Shown here: positions 45,543-56,994 of the stretch, piece after piece | How positions within the stretch are numbered: position 1 is the first letter of the stretch | Layout of the letters: each line of letters starts with the position of its first letter | Source of the DNA: Bidens hawaiensis | Lineage: Eukaryota > Streptophyta > Magnoliopsida > Asterales > Asteraceae | NCBI GenBank assembly: GCA_021521415.1 | Contig: JAIQDT010003815.1 | Coordinates: 124,001-188,000, forward strand | Reading direction: 5' to 3' | DNA length: 64,000 nt | Position numbers and translations under genes: made by a program | The notes under the pieces: generated by a model | Database searches by the model: none | What the model saw: the letters and a program-made list of their open reading frames with translations, nothing else | Told to the model about the DNA's origin: nothing

Positions 45543-45701
45543 TAACTTAATCCCAGAGTAATTCTTGACCTTCATATATTGATCTACGTATTTGCATAAA
45601 TTCTTTCTATATGTATAAAACTAATGGAATTTGTGTATTCGACTAACTTAATCCCAGAGTAATTCTTGACCTTTATATATTGACCTACGTATTTGCATAA
45701 A
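45543..45701. repeat. 101-bp tandem duplication (second copy split by Helitron)
   Basis: TAACTTAATCCCAGAGTAAT starts at 45543 and 45644. The second copy stops at 45701 and resumes at 48469 with TTCTTTCTATATGTATAAAA, the continuation seen uninterrupted in copy one. Confidence 0.93.
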
Positions 45702-46215
45702 TCTACTATTATAATAAACAAAAATAATGTTTGTGCCACATGGCTTCTAATTGGCTTATTTTTGTGCCAAGTCGCACCCTTATCTTGTAACATTTAATTC
45801 ATAATTTTCTAATTAAAACAAATCAATTAAAACCTTCCTTAACAAGCCATATTTATTTTAGACAATTCTTAATATGAATGAAAGACTTGAATTAATTATA
45901 CTTATTTATATTTAATTATACTTGTTATGGGCTAGAAATATACAATTATCTAACCAATATAATAATTTTTCAAAATAATTGTTGTTTTATTTGTTAATTT
46001 ATCAATTAACAACTTCCAATTAATATGTACTCGGAGTAAAGTATATTGATAGAAGTTTTCCAATTGTGAAGCCTGGGAAAATTTGAGAGAAAAAAGTTCA
46101 TGGCTTCATTGGATATAAGTTTTTTTGCCAATAAAGTTTTTGACAAAAAAATGGTTTTTGATTTCTATTGAGTGACTCATGCTCATATATATGTTTTCTT
46201 TTCTTAAATTACTAA

Positions 46216-46893
46216 GGGCACCTCCAATGGTCTTATGTGGCCATGGTTTGAATTCCAAACAAAACCCATATATTGGATGCCACCATTGGAGCTTGACAAA
46301 TGGAAGAGCGAGGAGAGATGGTTTGTGAATCCAAATTACAACATGACCCACTTTAGAATACTAATTATTTTTCATATTCTATCTTCCAAGATCCAAGTAC
46401 ATTTTTCTTAATTTTTCATGTTTCAACTTCCATTAATACTAAGTGTCTTGGTTTGAATGATGACTTTTTTGTTTACCAAATTACAATAATGTCCTTGAAA
46501 ATTGGGTCCATCGATATTATTTATTAATGCTAGTTGCGTGTGTTTAAGAGTAAACTTGAAAATTGACTAATAAATTTTGAAAGTTGACATTTTTAATGGG
46601 ACAAATAAAAAAGTAAATATGGACACTTTTAATGGGACGGGGAGAGTATAGATTTAATGAAGTTTTTTATTAATATTAATTTTATGTGTTTCTTTTAAAA
46701 GATATATAGATTAAAAGTTATATAAAGGGAAAATTAGATAATGATGTGGATGGTGAGTTAGTGGTTTGAAACAAGGATTGTTTATTGCCCACCGGAGGAG
46801 AAATGAAAGTTTTAAAAGTTGGTTTGAAATCTGATGTGGCATGCCGATGTGTCAGTTTAAAACAAGGACTACACTTAACCATTGTGGATGCTC
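46216..46893. mobile_element. Tourist/PIF-Harbinger-like MITE nested in the Helitron
   Basis: The ends are GGGCACCTCCAATGGT and ACCATTGTGGATGCTC (inverted), flanked by TAA on each side (46213-46215 and 46894-46896), the 3-bp duplication of PIF/Harbinger elements. No ORF. Confidence 0.75.
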
Positions 46894-47737
46894 TAAGTTA
46901 TGATTATATTTGTAAAGTACACGATTTAGAAGTATTTTGAAATTTGATGTTAATGAATCAAACTAATAAGTTATTTGTTGCAGTGTGAACCAAGTTTTAT
47001 TTATATGGAGTTATTTTTGCTTAAGCGCAATTATTGGTTGGGCTTTCAAGTCAGTTTTTCAAGACATCCTACTTTCTTTTGAGGGGTAAATGAGTAATTT
47101 TATTTTCCACGCATAATATTTACTTATGTATATGTAAAGACATAATTAGTAATTTGTTATGATTTGTTTGATGTATATTTGGAGAGAAAAGTTGAATTCT
47201 ACTGTCTCTGTTGTATTAAAGCATTGACTCATTTCGGTATTGCCTTGGATTAATTCAACCATGGCTTATACAACTAAGTTGCCATCTCTAACCATCTTGA
47301 TACTTTTTTTTTCGCATCATCTGTTTCATACATGGGTCAATAAGTTGAGTAAGTTTGATTGAACAACTAATGTATTTATAAAGATGATTAATTAATTTAT
47401 TATACATGTGAATTGTGCTAAACAGTAGAATCTATCTGAGGTCTTATAGTAAATTGATAAATTGTCATTAGGTTTATTTAAACAAATGAAATGCCACTCA
47501 AAGTACACATATAACTTATTTTTTTTAACTTATGTGTGTTATTTTATATTTGAGTAGGAACATACATACATAAGTTTCTTAAATATATGTTATGTTTTTA
47601 TTAGTATTATCAACTTTCATAGTTGATGAAAAACTAGAGACTATTATGTATAGGAGATTATTTTGAAGAAAAGAAAAGGGAGAACTGAACAATTAGAAGA
47701 GGAACAATTGGAACAACTAGTTAAGAAATCAAAAAAG

Positions 47738-48383
47738 TAGGGGTGAACATAAAACCGAATTAACCGAACCGAAACCGAATAACCGAAAAAACCGAACCGA
47801 AGCATTAACCGACGGTTGATTTTTTAGTTTTTCGAAAAACCGATTTTTGGGTTTAGGTTAGGTAATCCATTTTAAAAAAACCGAACCGATTAATCGAACC
47901 TATGTTTTTTACGTGTGTTTTTAAGATTTTATGACCATAAACAAAACACCGAAAAATTCTACCATTGATGGTGATGAAGATTATGAAGATGATCAAGATT
48001 GGATCTAAACTTTAAAGATGAATGAGACAATGAATAAAGATTCGGGAAACCTTTTAGTTTTTTATTAAGAACGTTGTTGAATTTTAAACTCTACTACTCA
48101 AACAACTTTGTATTTATTTGGTTCCACACAACATGTGTCTATTTTTGTATTTTGAATTCAATATGTATGAGGTACTCTATTTTTGTTTTGAATTCTTTTT
48201 TTTTTTTTTTGTAATGTGTACTCACAATAAAAAAAACCGAAAATAGCCTAAGCCGAAACCGAAAATAACCGAATAATCGAATAACCGAAACCGATTGGTT
48301 GATATTCTAAAATAATCGATAGCTTAGGTTTAGGTTTGGGTTTCACCCAATAACCGAACCGAACCGAACCGTGCTCACCCCTA
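47738..48383. mobile_element. Non-autonomous hAT element nested in the Helitron
   Basis: The ends are TAGGGGTGAACA and TGCTCACCCCTA, with flanks CAAAAAAG (47730-47737) and CAAAAAAA (48384-48391), a 7-of-8 match. Subterminal regions are full of AACCGAA units. The centre is about 300 bp of non-coding sequence. Confidence 0.85.
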
Positions 48384-48513
48384 CAAAAAAATGATATTTT
48401 TGTATTTGAGATATAAATTTTAACATTTTATTTTTTCAACCCGTGTAACACACAGGTTTTAAACCTAGTTCTTTCTATATGTATAAAACTAGTGGAATTC
48501 GAGTATTCGACTA

Positions 48514-49122
48514 CATGCAACGTAATGGAACACCAAATTAAATTTAAAGTTGCGGAAACTAAATATTTTAACTTATAATCTATAATCTGATGCCTGGTGA
48601 ATCTTTAATGAGAAATAACTTCAAATGATTTTGTTGGGCAATGGATAGCTTGGTTGGAGTTTAATTTATATGGTGTATTGATATAATATTTGTCTTTCTT
48701 AATAAAGTTTTGTTTTGGGGTTGAGCTCAGTTTCTTGTTAGGCTTTGTTGGCTTTGTGCTTTTTTTGTTGAAATGAAAGCATTGCATTTAAAACAAAAAA
48801 ACACTTGAATAACTTTTATCACAATCAAAATATGATAAATCGTTTCAAAAAGAGCAAAAACAAATTTGGGGTGTGCATATTAACTTCTTTAAAATGGATT
48901 GTCCTTTGCAACATGTAAATATTATAATTATCGTTGGTTACTTCATCAGTATAAGTTATTATTGATTATCAGTAACTCATAAGTTAGATTATTAAAATTC
49001 AATTTCTCTTATATATTATTTGAGTGGTATTAACATCAATAAGCATAAATAAAATTTTAAAAACCATAAAATCAACTTGAAAAGGTAAATAGTTAAAAAG
49101 AAGTCTAGATCAATATCAAAAC
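48514..49122. other. Intergenic spacer
   Basis: AT-rich, no gene recognised. It should include the 3' UTR of the minus-strand gene that follows. Confidence 0.5.
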
Positions 49123-49581
49123 TCAATCCACAACATCAACTTTTGTGGTGCAAGATAACAACCTACGAAATATAGAAGCCAAGGCAGCAAACGTTGTCTC
49201 CTTCGCCTTCATAACCATTGTGCACTTCCTCCTCCTCCGCCTCCTCTTTCCACCGTCTCTCCGCCGGCCACCACCATCACTACTCGGTTTCCGACTAACA
49301 CTAGCTCGTTCTCTTACTCTTCCAATACACTTCATGGTTCTCTCATTCAAACTCTCCTTTCTTGAAAACGTGTAACTTCTAAGGTAAAGTTGGCGGCACG
49401 AGATACTATCCACCAGCCGTGGGTGGCCCCTGCTTTCTCCGTTTTCCTGGTGACTGTTTCTACTGACTGACCGGACAAATTCCCGGTCAGAGTCTGGCCA
49501 TTTGTAGAGGTTTACATATGTAGCCCGCACTGGTACGCGTGCATCATCATCAATGCATTTTGACATGCATACCGAGGCCAT
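49123..49581 (-). CDS. Plant-specific small protein of unknown function
   Basis: 152 codons, one exon, starting MASVCMSKC. The N-terminal half includes RATYVNLYKWPDSDREFVRS and SISCRQLYLRSYTFSRKE, with the feel of a conserved plant family. A Gly/Arg-rich linker with RRRDGGKRRRRRRK could be a nuclear localisation signal. The C-terminus, FRRLLSCTTKVDVVD, repeats a pattern I associate with small uncharacterised plant proteins. GC content and codon use rise sharply against the AT-rich surroundings, supporting a real gene. A minus-strand TATA-like TTATAAAG lies near 49773. No enzyme motif, signal peptide or membrane segment. I cannot name its function. Confidence 0.75.
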   Translation of the reverse strand: MASVCMSKCIDDDARVPVRATYVNLYKWPDSDREFVRSVSRNSHQENGESRGHPRLVDSISCRQLYLRSYTFSRKESLNERTMKCIGRVRERASVSRKPSSDGGGRRRDGGKRRRRRRKCTMVMKAKETTFAALASIFRRLLSCTTKVDVVD

Positions 49582-52233
49582 GATGGTCTCGAAGACAAGG
49601 GTTTTTGAAGGTTGGTTTTGATGTGTTTAGAGAGAATGAAATTGAGAGAATGAATTGTAAAATGTAAAGTGTGACTTTATTTCATTGTTTAGGATGGACG
49701 ATGAGTGTGTATGATAAAGTAAAAATGATTTGGCCTCATGGGTGTGCATGAGGCATCATGAGACGACCTTTATAAATGCTAAATAAATATCATGCATTGC
49801 TTAGAAGAAAATTTATGTTTAAATTGTTATTAAAGTTCAGTTATTACAAAACATATCATTTATTGCAAATCATATCATTTGATGGATTTGGTTATTCATA
49901 ATTTATGTTTTAATTACAAAGTTTCAAGAATTGAATTATATAGTATAAAATATATTATATGCTTTTTATAAAAGTAAAAACAAACTTATGTTAAACTTAT
50001 AAAAAAACTTCGAGGTTTGTTAGATGTGTAGTTGTGTGTGTGATATTTTAAATTGGCTTTTGATAAGTTTAAGATCGAGTTTCAAGTAATATGCATCACA
50101 AGATACCCAATGGATAGTTTTAACGTTTAACCACTTAAAATCATAAACAAGTATATTTGTGAGCCTAGCTTGTTGATTATGAGTAATAAGTACTTGATAG
50201 AAATAAGAGCTTCTCCATATGAGGTCCAAACACATTGCCACATAACTACCCTAATCCCAAAACTTACACTCTCACAAGTCACAACACTCTTCCTGATCAT
50301 ATCATATTCTTTCATAATTTCATTCACAAAAGCCCGTTTAATAATATTCTTTCACAACACCGAGTTTTTTTTCTCTCTCCTCTACATCACATCCTCTCCT
50401 TAAAGAATGCACAAACATCCACAAATGCTTCAAGACATGATTTTATAATCAAATATCATATTAACTTATCAAAACTCGTGACTTCGGCCTATTATTTTCC
50501 TACATAAAACTTTCACATGTTTGACATGTGGTGAGTTTTTATTATTTATTTATCTTCTGAAAACAGTATCATATGATTTGCTTGCTCTTGTATATCATAC
50601 ATTTCTTCAGTTTATGAAAGCATCTTTTAAGCTATAGCTTTTGTAACTTTTGCCCCTTTTCCGAATAAAAAAATGAAGAGATAGAATTGTAGGTATAGCA
50701 TTAAAGAAAAATCTTACCTACAACACCTTGTAGGTACACAAATAAATAGATGACAAATAGGGTTGTTGAACTAGTTCGATATCACAACTTTGTGAACTTA
50801 TAGATTATCACCATAATCCCAACTACAATCCTACACTTGATCCTAACTAGAACTCCTCGTTCCCGGGTTCTGTTAACAATTCTATGATTGATATTCAATC
50901 ATCTCTCCTGTAGCGCGATTATTTCTGTTGTAATTTTTCTGAATATAAACAATGTTCTTTTTTACTTAGATATCAATATCACAACATGTTTCTTTTAATT
51001 AACAATACAGTGCGATATTAAACATGTTTATAAAAATATTCTTCGTATTTGGTGCGAACATGGGAAAAAAAAACAGCTTTAAATTATTTATGTAACTTTT
51101 ATTAGGTACGAAATAATATTTTATTAGGCGGGCCGTTCTTGTGTCTTCTAAACGTGGGCTCCTAAGGGTTCAATTGCACCTCAGGTTAGGTTTGTCATTT
51201 AATGGGTTAAATTATGAAGAGGGACATATGAATGTATGCTTGGTATGTTGTCTTAATGATATATACTTGTCTTATTCTCGAAAACAAATTTCATACATAC
51301 CCATATTAAAACCATACATATTGTTATATTATAAATTAATTATAATACAAATAAAAAACTAAGAGACATTCATCTAGCTTGATTTTATCATATCGCGTCA
51401 TCGTATTATTCTAAAAGTATCCTATGGTAATTAATGAAAGCGAAATGACTTGACGACAAGTGCTTGGTATTGATTGCTCAAAGAGCGAATCTAACAAGGG
51501 GATTCCATAGTATCACGCGGTAAACTGAATGGTGCATCTTATGTATGTCATTGTAAAAATCAACGTAAATGATTATCCAATTAAGGATACAAGATTCACT
51601 TGATTTAAAATATGTGTCGACTCTACAATGTGATATCTTTACCTTGTTTTATTAACTTGGATTATGTAATAAAGGCGTGTCAACCTTGATACCGATTATG
51701 ATTAGATTTTATCTGTGTATGATTTTGGATTTTCTTTCTGGAAGTTGTTTACCACATGTCCACAAGATTATTGTTAGGTATCGACAATGAAACACACACA
51801 AAGTAGTTGAACCAGTCACTTGTCACTACCTATAGTAAACAATAATCTAACTCATCAATAATATAATAACACCAAGGGTGAACTGGTTGTATATCGACAT
51901 GTAGTTATTATAAAACCACTTAGCATTCTCACCAACTTTAATGCCATTCACTTAAAAGTTCCAATAACTCAAAACCTTTTACAAAAAAAAAAACAAAAAA
52001 AAAAAACAAAACAAAATAAAAATCACAAGCACATTAAAAGTTCTTTTGTAGTCAAACAGATATTCACAAAACCAAACAATCATTGTTTCACTAATTAAAT
52101 ACCTAACATAAACAAAAGACATCGGTGCTATTTTTATTTTTTACATACCTAAAGTCAGCAATCAACGTAACATCACAATAATAGTAAACAAGACTAATCT
52201 GTTAAGTATTATAACGTAACACAATACCTATTT
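49582..52233. other. Intergenic, AT-rich
   Basis: No gene. ORFs of 60-90 codons between 50020 and 51362 show no conserved look. A-rich tracts lie near 51978-52020. Confidence 0.55.
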
Positions 52234-53360
52234 CACTACGTGAATATCGACCTTCGGTCACACATGTGGTCTGGGCGATTTGCCACACTTCGGCTTAAAT
52301 GTGTGGCTAAAAGGTCTTTGATCATGTTTGAAAACCTTCCAGAATGTTTTGGCCACACATATTATTCTTCATGTGACAATTATATACCTACTCAGATACT
52401 TTTCGCCATACCTTTGAAAAAAACTGTGACAAAAACTAGCCACATTATAAAAACGTGTGGCGAAATGTGACCTACAGTCATAGTTTGTTTGATATTTGAT
52501 ACATCTGACCAAAAACACATGCATTAGCCACTAACTGTGACATTTAACTAGCCACGTGTTTTAATAGTGTGGCCAAATGTGACAAACGGCTACTGTATTG
52601 ATAAGAGATGTGTCTAAAAGGTAAAAGATATAGCCACTTATATTACGTTGTGTGACCTAATGTCACATTTTCTAGCCACATTTTTAATAAAGTGGCGAAA
52701 TATGACGAACAACCATTGTATTTATTAGTAATGTGGCTAACACGCTTAAAATATATGGCCACTTATACGAGGTTGTGTGACCAAAGAGTAGTTTACTTTT
52801 ATTTTTCCTAAGTTTTTTATTGTCACGGATACACTTATTATGTGTGGCTATATGTGATAAATTGTCACACTTAAATATATTTAAGTGTGTCCAAATGTAA
52901 TTAATGGCTACTTATAGGAGTTTGTGTGACCAAATAGTAGTTTACTTTTATTTTTCCTAACTTTTTTATTGTCACGGATACACTTACTATGTGTGGCTAT
53001 AAGTGATAAGTTGTCACACTTAAATATTTTTAAGTGTGTCCAAATGTAATTAATGGCCACTTATACGAGGTTGTGTGACCAAAGAGTATCTTAGTTTTAT
53101 TTTTTATAAGTTTTTTATTGTCACAGATACACTTATTATGTGTGGCTATAAGTGAGAAATTGTCACACTTAAATATTTTTAAGTGTATCCAAATGTAATT
53201 AATGACCACTTATAAGAGGTTGTGTGACCAAAGAGTATGTTAGTTTTATTTTTTCTAAGTTTTTTATTGTCACATATACACTTATTATGTGTGGCTATAA
53301 TTGATAAATGGTCACACTAAAATATGTTTAAGCGTGTCAAAAACGTAATTAATGGCCACA
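52234..53360 (+). mobile_element. CACTA-like terminus with subterminal repeats
   Basis: It begins CACTACGTGAATATCGACC preceded by TTT, consistent with a CACTA (En/Spm) end. It is followed by more than a kilobase of short direct and inverted units built on TGTGGCCAC, TGTGACCAAA and GTGGCGAAA, as in CACTA subterminal regions. I could not find the opposite end or any CACTA transposase, so the right limit is only where the repeats stop. Confidence 0.55.
52761..53356. repeat. 149-bp tandem repeat, four copies
   Basis: The anchor ACTTATANGAGGTTGTGTGACC recurs at about 52761, 52910, 53059 and 53208. Each unit holds a hairpin formed by CACACTTAAA and TTTAAGTGTG around four to six bases. Confidence 0.88.
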
Positions 53361-53459
53361 CGTTGATTTGACGAGTGGCGACGTCATCATTGCCTTTACA
53401 GTTTCTTGTGCCGCCAAATTCAAATTGTCAGGGAGATGTACCGGCGGTTTTCGATGGTG

Positions 53460-53467
53460 TTTAAATA
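53460..53467 (+). promoter_or_regulatory. TATA-like box before the 164-codon ORF
   Basis: TTTAAATA, 100 bases before the ATG at 53560, followed by a leader of CACAATCCACAATCA-type repeats. Confidence 0.4.
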
Positions 53468-53559
53468 CCAGTCACAATCACAATCCACAATCACAATCCA
53501 TAATCAGAATCCACTATCACACTCACAATCCACCTTTCTTCCGATTATAATTTCCGATA

Positions 53560-54054
53560 ATGGCTGCAGCTTGGCTCGAACGTGCACCGGGTGCTCAAGC
53601 CCCCATCTACTACGACCCCACATTTTCACGGACGATTCCACTTTTTTTCCGGCGCCTTCCGGAGAATCAAAGGGTGAGGTATATTGACTATGTCAACCCT
53701 CAAACCTTCACGTACCAACAACTTAACCGAATGGTTAGGTGGCTTGGGTACACGACTGTTGATTATTTCAGCACTGAAATGATAGTGCCGGGAATCGAGG
53801 TGGCGTACATCGAGTTGAACGACTTGGAGCACTTCAAGGCGGTGTCCGTTTATGGGGCATTCCATTCTCAGGTGAACCTTCGCCTCCATAGGCTTAGGGA
53901 CTCCACCTACACCTCTGATGGCATGTACGAGAGGATCATGCCCTCTCATACTCCAGAGGAGAATCCGGATGTAGATTCGGATACGGAATCTACAGGGAGG
54001 TCTACGATGGATGTCGATGTAGATTCTGAGACGGAGTCGGATGCTAGGAGCTAG
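53560..54054 (+). CDS. Unknown 164-residue protein next to CACTA-like repeats
   Basis: One exon, starting MAAAWLERAPGAQ, ending with TAG. GC content is well above the flanks, and the sequence is not low-complexity over residues 1-120, with an aromatic-rich stretch (YYDPTFSRTIPLFFRRL, then RYIDYVNPQTFTYQQLNRMV). The last 35 residues are acidic with DVDSDTES and DVDSETES repeats. No signal peptide or transmembrane segment. I recognise no family. Its position just inside a CACTA-like end suggests an element-encoded or captured gene, but an independent host gene is possible. Confidence 0.6.
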   Translation: MAAAWLERAPGAQAPIYYDPTFSRTIPLFFRRLPENQRVRYIDYVNPQTFTYQQLNRMVRWLGYTTVDYFSTEMIVPGIEVAYIELNDLEHFKAVSVYGAFHSQVNLRLHRLRDSTYTSDGMYERIMPSHTPEENPDVDSDTESTGRSTMDVDVDSETESDARS

Positions 54055-56240
54055 TTATAGTTTTATGTAATTTTTGGTTTTCTATATTAATGTAAATGTT
54101 ATTATTGTAATTTTTATATTTTGGTATTAATATGTTTATGTTATGTGAATTGATTAATCATATTAATTTTTTTTAATACATAATCACTTATATTATGTGA
54201 ATGTTATTATTGTAAATGTTATTATTAACTGTAAAGCGTGGAGCGTTTCCAAAGCGTGATATATATAACTGGTGGCTGAAATTTAATGACTGTTTTTTTT
54301 AATACCTAATCACTTATATTATGTGAATGTTATTATTGTAAATGTTATTATTAACTGTAGAGCGTTGAGCGTTTCCAAAGCGTGATATTATTAACTAGGA
54401 GTTATTATTGTAAATGTTATTAATTATTAACTGTAAATGTTATTATTATATTTTGGTTTATGCGTATGTATAGCGTATTGGATGTAGTTTTTTTTAATTA
54501 ACTTTAAAATAGATGTTAGTGTGATTGAATAACAAAATAGACCTAAAATTTAATTTTTGGTAGTTGAGACAGTAATTTATTGTAGTTCAATTGATTTGTA
54601 GCGTATCTAGTAAGATATACTAGTTTTTTTATTTTAATTAACTTGAATGTAGGCTATTATTACATAAATATATTTCCAAGATTTTTTACAGGTATTAAAA
54701 GCGTACAAAGCGTGTTATTTACTAGTTTTTTTTATTTTAATTAATTTGAATGTAGGCTATCATTACATAAATATATTTTCAAGATTTTGGACAGGTAGTA
54801 GGTATAAATGTAATTAATTTCCAAAAATAATTAGCTTCTGTGCGTTTCCAAAGCGTGTGGAAACCATTTTGACAGATAGTATGCAGTTATAGTGTGTTAT
54901 ACACTCAACAACCAACTATATAACAACAGAGACTTTAATGACTGCTATAAAACTGGTTACTGAAATTTATTACACTTCTATATATGTTATGTGAATTCCA
55001 AACTTGGCCAAGCAGAAAAAATCTAAGGTTTCCACAGATCTTAAACTTCCCAAAGATCTTAGATTTTGATAAAATCATTTCCAAAACTCAACGCCATCAC
55101 CAAATCTTAAATCTAAGGTTACTGGTGATGGCATTGAATTTGGAAGCGGTTTTTCAAAACTGAATTTTATTTGTTCAAAGGCTTCTTCAAAGTCTGGAGG
55201 GTACAATTTTGGTATGCAGGTTAGTGAAAAGAAGGGCATAATGGTCTTTTTTTTATAAAATGAGTTGATAATGTTTTGCAGGAAACCAGCTGTTGAAAAG
55301 TATGTTGAAACATAACCAAATAAAGGTTGTGCAAGAAACAAAACCATCAGACGAGAAATGATGACTGTCACCGAACACCCTAGACAACATGATGCATTTT
55401 GGGATTTCTTTGTATTAATGTAACTTTGATATCGCACGAGTTAGTTATGAGTGTAATGACTTTATTGATCTTAATATGGTACACTACAAGTCAATTGTTA
55501 CTTTTATCGATGTAACATGATGTATGTTTGAACTTGACACCAATTGACCAAAATAGCCAGAAGATGAAATGAATTCAACAAACCGGCCTGTACGTATAAG
55601 TAGTAATAGTATTAAAAACAACCAATATTTCTTTAGTTTGAATTAATAAGTACAAAGTAAAGAATGGCGATATCATGTATCACAACTATATTTAAACATT
55701 ATTTACATCTAACTAGCCGAACGAACACAACTGATGGGTCGACAACCCCGACATAGGTGTCAATCTTCATTAGGAATAGTTGTAGGCTTTTTCCCGGGCC
55801 TCCAGTAATCATCCGGGGACTCATTACGAAGCAGTTGATTTGGTTGTACAAGTGGCAATGTATTACCCTCATGAGGGAAAGTTACCGTACTAAATTCCTC
55901 ATTGACCTCGTCGTACTAAATTCTTATTATTGTACACAAAGTTTTAAGGATTCGTAAATCCTATGCAAACATTCTGACTCAATATAAAAGGTTTGGGGCG
56001 TATTCACCTTGTCTGTTTATAATCAGTTCCTACTACTGATTCCTGTTTTATGATTCTTCTTCTTGTTTTGTTACCTCGGACCTATAGTACGAGAATAACA
56101 TTTTTGTATGAATATCTAGATCAACGACCTAGCTTTAGACCTTTAGTCTATTTTGGTATAACTTCAACCTTGATAAAATCATTTTTTTATATAAAACATT
56201 TGGACCTTTAGTCCCTTTCTTTATTTACCATTTATATGCT
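54055..56240. other. Intergenic, with GCGTTTCCAAAGCGTG repeats
   Basis: GCGTTTCCAAAGCGTG-like units recur at about 54243, 54369 and 54841, with a related AAAGCGTACAAAGCGTG at about 54698. Blocks such as TAATCACTTATATTATGTGAATG also recur near 54181 and 54305. These could be the right side of the CACTA-like element, or an unrelated repeat. A 120-codon minus-strand frame at 55075-55437 shows no domain. The part from about 55740 may belong to the following LTR. Confidence 0.45.
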
Positions 56241-56295
56241 ACGTTTCTTCTTCAGGAAGAAACGTCTATACCGAGTTTCTTCTTCAAGAAGAAAC
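56241..56295. repeat. Two GTTTCTTC...GAAGAAAC palindromes
   Basis: 56241-56265 has 10-base arms ACGTTTCTTC / GAAGAAACGT. 56275-56295 has 10-base arms GTTTCTTCTT / AAGAAGAAAC. Each contains a TTCnnGAA core. Confidence 0.85.
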
Positions 56296-56823
56296 ATTGA
56301 TTTCATAATTATAACCTCTTGTATTATATTTCTTAGTCATAAAGAAATACTATTTTTGACTATAACTTTTGCTTAAGAAAAGTTATATACTACTTAATTG
56401 TAATCAAGGTTCGGCTATATCTCCGACTATGGTCTAAGCCATTTATAATAATATAATAATAACTTAGGCAGAACCCCTTACCTCGCACGGGTATTCGGAG
56501 TTAGATATTCCTAAGTTTATACGGGCGACACTTCTACTCTATATGTATGTTTCTCGAGGTGTTCCTGATCCACCTTCCTTGGCACGCAAATCGAGGAAAT
56601 GTGTAGTCGTCGGGTCGTGCACGTACTTCGAGGCGGAATGTCGGGTTAATATTGGTGGCACGCACTTCAAGGAAAACGTCGGGTTTTTGGCACGGATTAC
56701 GAGGTAATGATTGTCGGGTCGGTGGCACGCAAAACGGTGTTCGACACGCAAACCGACGTAGAGAGAGAGGATTTCTAGAGAGAGTGAATGTGAGGTGTGA
56801 GGGAATGAGCCGTGAGGCTCCCC

Positions 56824-56830
56824 ATTTATA
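56824..56830 (-). promoter_or_regulatory. TATA box of the chromovirus-like LTR
   Basis: TATAAAT on the minus strand in the context GGCTATAAATGGGG, followed by a CT-rich leader. Confidence 0.6.
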
Positions 56831-56917
56831 GCCAATTTTGGATCCCATCGCGGTATGCGATGGGTTCCTTTTTCAACACCGTCGCGTACCGCGACGGGTA
56901 CCTTTCTGCATGCCCGC

Positions 56918-56994
56918 CACGTGTTGACACGTGGCCTGACACGTCTGCCACGTGTCATGCCCTGCTGCCACGTGTCACCAGAGTGTGACACGTG
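56918..56994. promoter_or_regulatory. G-box/ABRE-like cluster in LTR U3
   Basis: CACGTG occurs at 56918, 56928, 56949, 56969 and 56989, plus CACGTC at 56940. These cores are bound by plant bZIP and bHLH factors (light and abscisic acid responses). That they act here is inference. Confidence 0.6.

Larger units (their letters stand above)
45702..48468 (+). mobile_element. Non-autonomous Helitron
   Basis: 2767 bp, beginning TCTACTATTATAATAAA and ending CTAG, inserted between A (45701) and T (48469), as Helitrons do. About 8 bases before the end is a hairpin, AACCCGTGT / ACACAGGTT around a short loop (48438-48460, one mismatch). The neighbouring 101-bp duplicate is an intact empty site and fixes both edges. 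There is no Rep/helicase ORF. Two other elements are nested inside. Confidence 0.95.

Noticed and set aside
54890..54899. Right end of the CACTA-like element (TTATAGTG)
   Set aside because: Only five terminal bases agree with the left end and flanking triplets TTT and TGT differ.
55075..55437. 120-codon minus-strand ORF
   Set aside because: Ordinary composition but no motif, no promoter and no splice partners; left as unassigned.
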